A stretch of 7,016 nt of DNA from Alphaproteobacteria bacterium (GTDB taxonomy: Bacteria > Pseudomonadota > Alphaproteobacteria > Kiloniellales > J153): the NCBI GenBank assembly GCA_003693905.1, contig RFLL01000392.1, forward strand, positions 1 through 7,016, given 5' to 3'. The notes under the pieces are model-generated. The model made no database searches. It was not told where the DNA came from and saw only the letters and a list, made by a program, of their open reading frames with translations. Below are positions 6,577 to 7,016 of this stretch, in pieces. Position 1 is the stretch's first letter. Each line of letters starts with the position of its first letter. The translations under genes and the position numbers were made by a program.

Positions 6577-7016
6577 TTACGCCGCTTCGCGGGTGGCGCG
6601 ATCGACGATCTCGACGATGTCGGCAAGGATGGCGGTCAGATCGTAGTCCTTGGGCGTATAGACCGCCGCGACACCGGCCGCATGCAGCGCGGCCACATCC
6701 TCCGGCGGGATGATGCCCCCGGCCACCACCGGCACGTCACCGAGTCCGGCTTCGCGCATCCCGCTCAGAACCTCGCCGACCAACGCCACGTGAGACCCGG
6801 ACAGGACCGACAGGCCGACCACGTGCACGCCTTCTTCGAGTGCGGCGCCGACGATCTGCGCCGGGGTCAGGCGGATGCCTTCGTAGACGACCTCGAAGCC
6901 GGCGTCGCGGGCGCGTACGGCGATCTGCTCCGCACCATTGGAATGACCGTCGAGTCCGGGTTTGCCGACCAGCATCTTGAGCCGACGGCCAAGGCGCGAG
7001 GACACCTCCTCGACCC
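6577..7016 (-). CDS. Cobalamin-binding C-terminal domain of an acyl-CoA mutase, probably ethylmalonyl-CoA mutase (gene runs off the right edge)
   Basis: The frame is open from the window edge to a TAA at 6577-6579, giving 145 residues. It carries the base-off/His-on B12 motif: LDGHSNGAEQ with D22-x-H24-x-x-G27 (His24 would be the lower cobalt ligand), LSVLSGSH with S69-x-L71, and the Gly-Gly at 99-100 before IIPPED. The closing VYTPKDYDL is typical of acyl-CoA mutase C-termini. The variant DGHSNGAEQIAVRARD recalls the alphaproteobacterial MeaA/Ecm group, which converts ethylmalonyl-CoA to methylsuccinyl-CoA in the ethylmalonyl-CoA pathway. A GTG at 7005 could be called a start, but its AGGAG directly abuts it with no spacer, the codons before it stay open (V-E-E), and the catalytic barrel domain would be upstream. 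I infer a truncated large protein. The alternative is a stand-alone B12-binding subunit or a methylmalonyl-CoA mutase. Confidence 0.8.
   Translation of the reverse strand, partial: VEEVSSRLGRRLKMLVGKPGLDGHSNGAEQIAVRARDAGFEVVYEGIRLTPAQIVGAALEEGVHVVGLSVLSGSHVALVGEVLSGMREAGLGDVPVVAGGIIPPEDVAALHAAGVAAVYTPKDYDLTAILADIVEIVDRATREAA

Noticed and set aside
6560..6578. CCGGCGCCGG followed by seven T residues, resembling an intrinsic terminator on the plus strand.
   Set aside because: The palindrome has no room for a loop, no longer pairing arm was found upstream, and no plus-strand gene needs ending here. The T-run also forms part of the minus-strand stop region.
1..7016. Defence system, mobile element or CRISPR array.
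   Set aside because: The only nuclease is an edge-truncated stand-alone HNH gene. There are no direct-repeat arrays, transposase, integrase or inverted terminal repeats, and base composition is even throughout.

Overview
This is a GC-rich (roughly two-thirds G+C) chromosomal stretch from a bacterium. The gene types suggest an alphaproteobacterium, possibly Rhodospirillales-like: an HNH nuclease opening with an ADFRPLSYFP block, GluQRS, a DUF4743-type Nudix protein and what looks like the C-terminus of an ethylmalonyl-CoA mutase. The lineage is inferred from memory of these families, since the window has no rRNA or tRNA. The content is housekeeping or metabolic. I see no insertion sequence, integrase, CRISPR array, phage gene or tRNA, and codon use looks uniform.

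Layout, left to right. (1) The 5' end of an HNH endonuclease gene, minus strand, cut by the left edge. (2) A divergent intergenic stretch of about 260 bp. (3) A MEMO1-family gene, plus strand. It converges on (4) a minus-strand pair: an AlkA-like 3-methyladenine DNA glycosylase (upstream, 2679-2035) and a serine alpha/beta-hydrolase (carboxylesterase/phospholipase family, 1931-1245). (5) A divergent control region of about 225 bp. (6) A plus-strand pair: a DAO-type FAD-dependent oxidoreductase and gluQRS, which overlap or nearly overlap. This converges, with a 39-nt gap, on (7) a minus-strand pair: a small ACT-domain protein followed 29 nt later by a DUF4743/Nudix hydrolase. (8) A 224-bp spacer with a GC hairpin. 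(9) The 3' end of a B12-binding protein, minus strand, reading off the right edge, most likely ethylmalonyl-CoA mutase.

Functionally this is a mosaic rather than one pathway. The glycosylase repairs alkylated DNA. GluQRS puts glutamate on the queuosine base of tRNA(Asp). The Nudix protein probably hydrolyses a diphosphate-containing metabolite. The mutase fragment points to the ethylmalonyl-CoA route of acetyl-CoA assimilation. The MEMO1 and ACT proteins have no assigned reaction here. I found no clear undescribed multi-gene system. The most useful follow-ups are the ACT/Nudix pair, the MEMO1 homologue without its usual partners in view, and the correct reading of the two edge-truncated genes.
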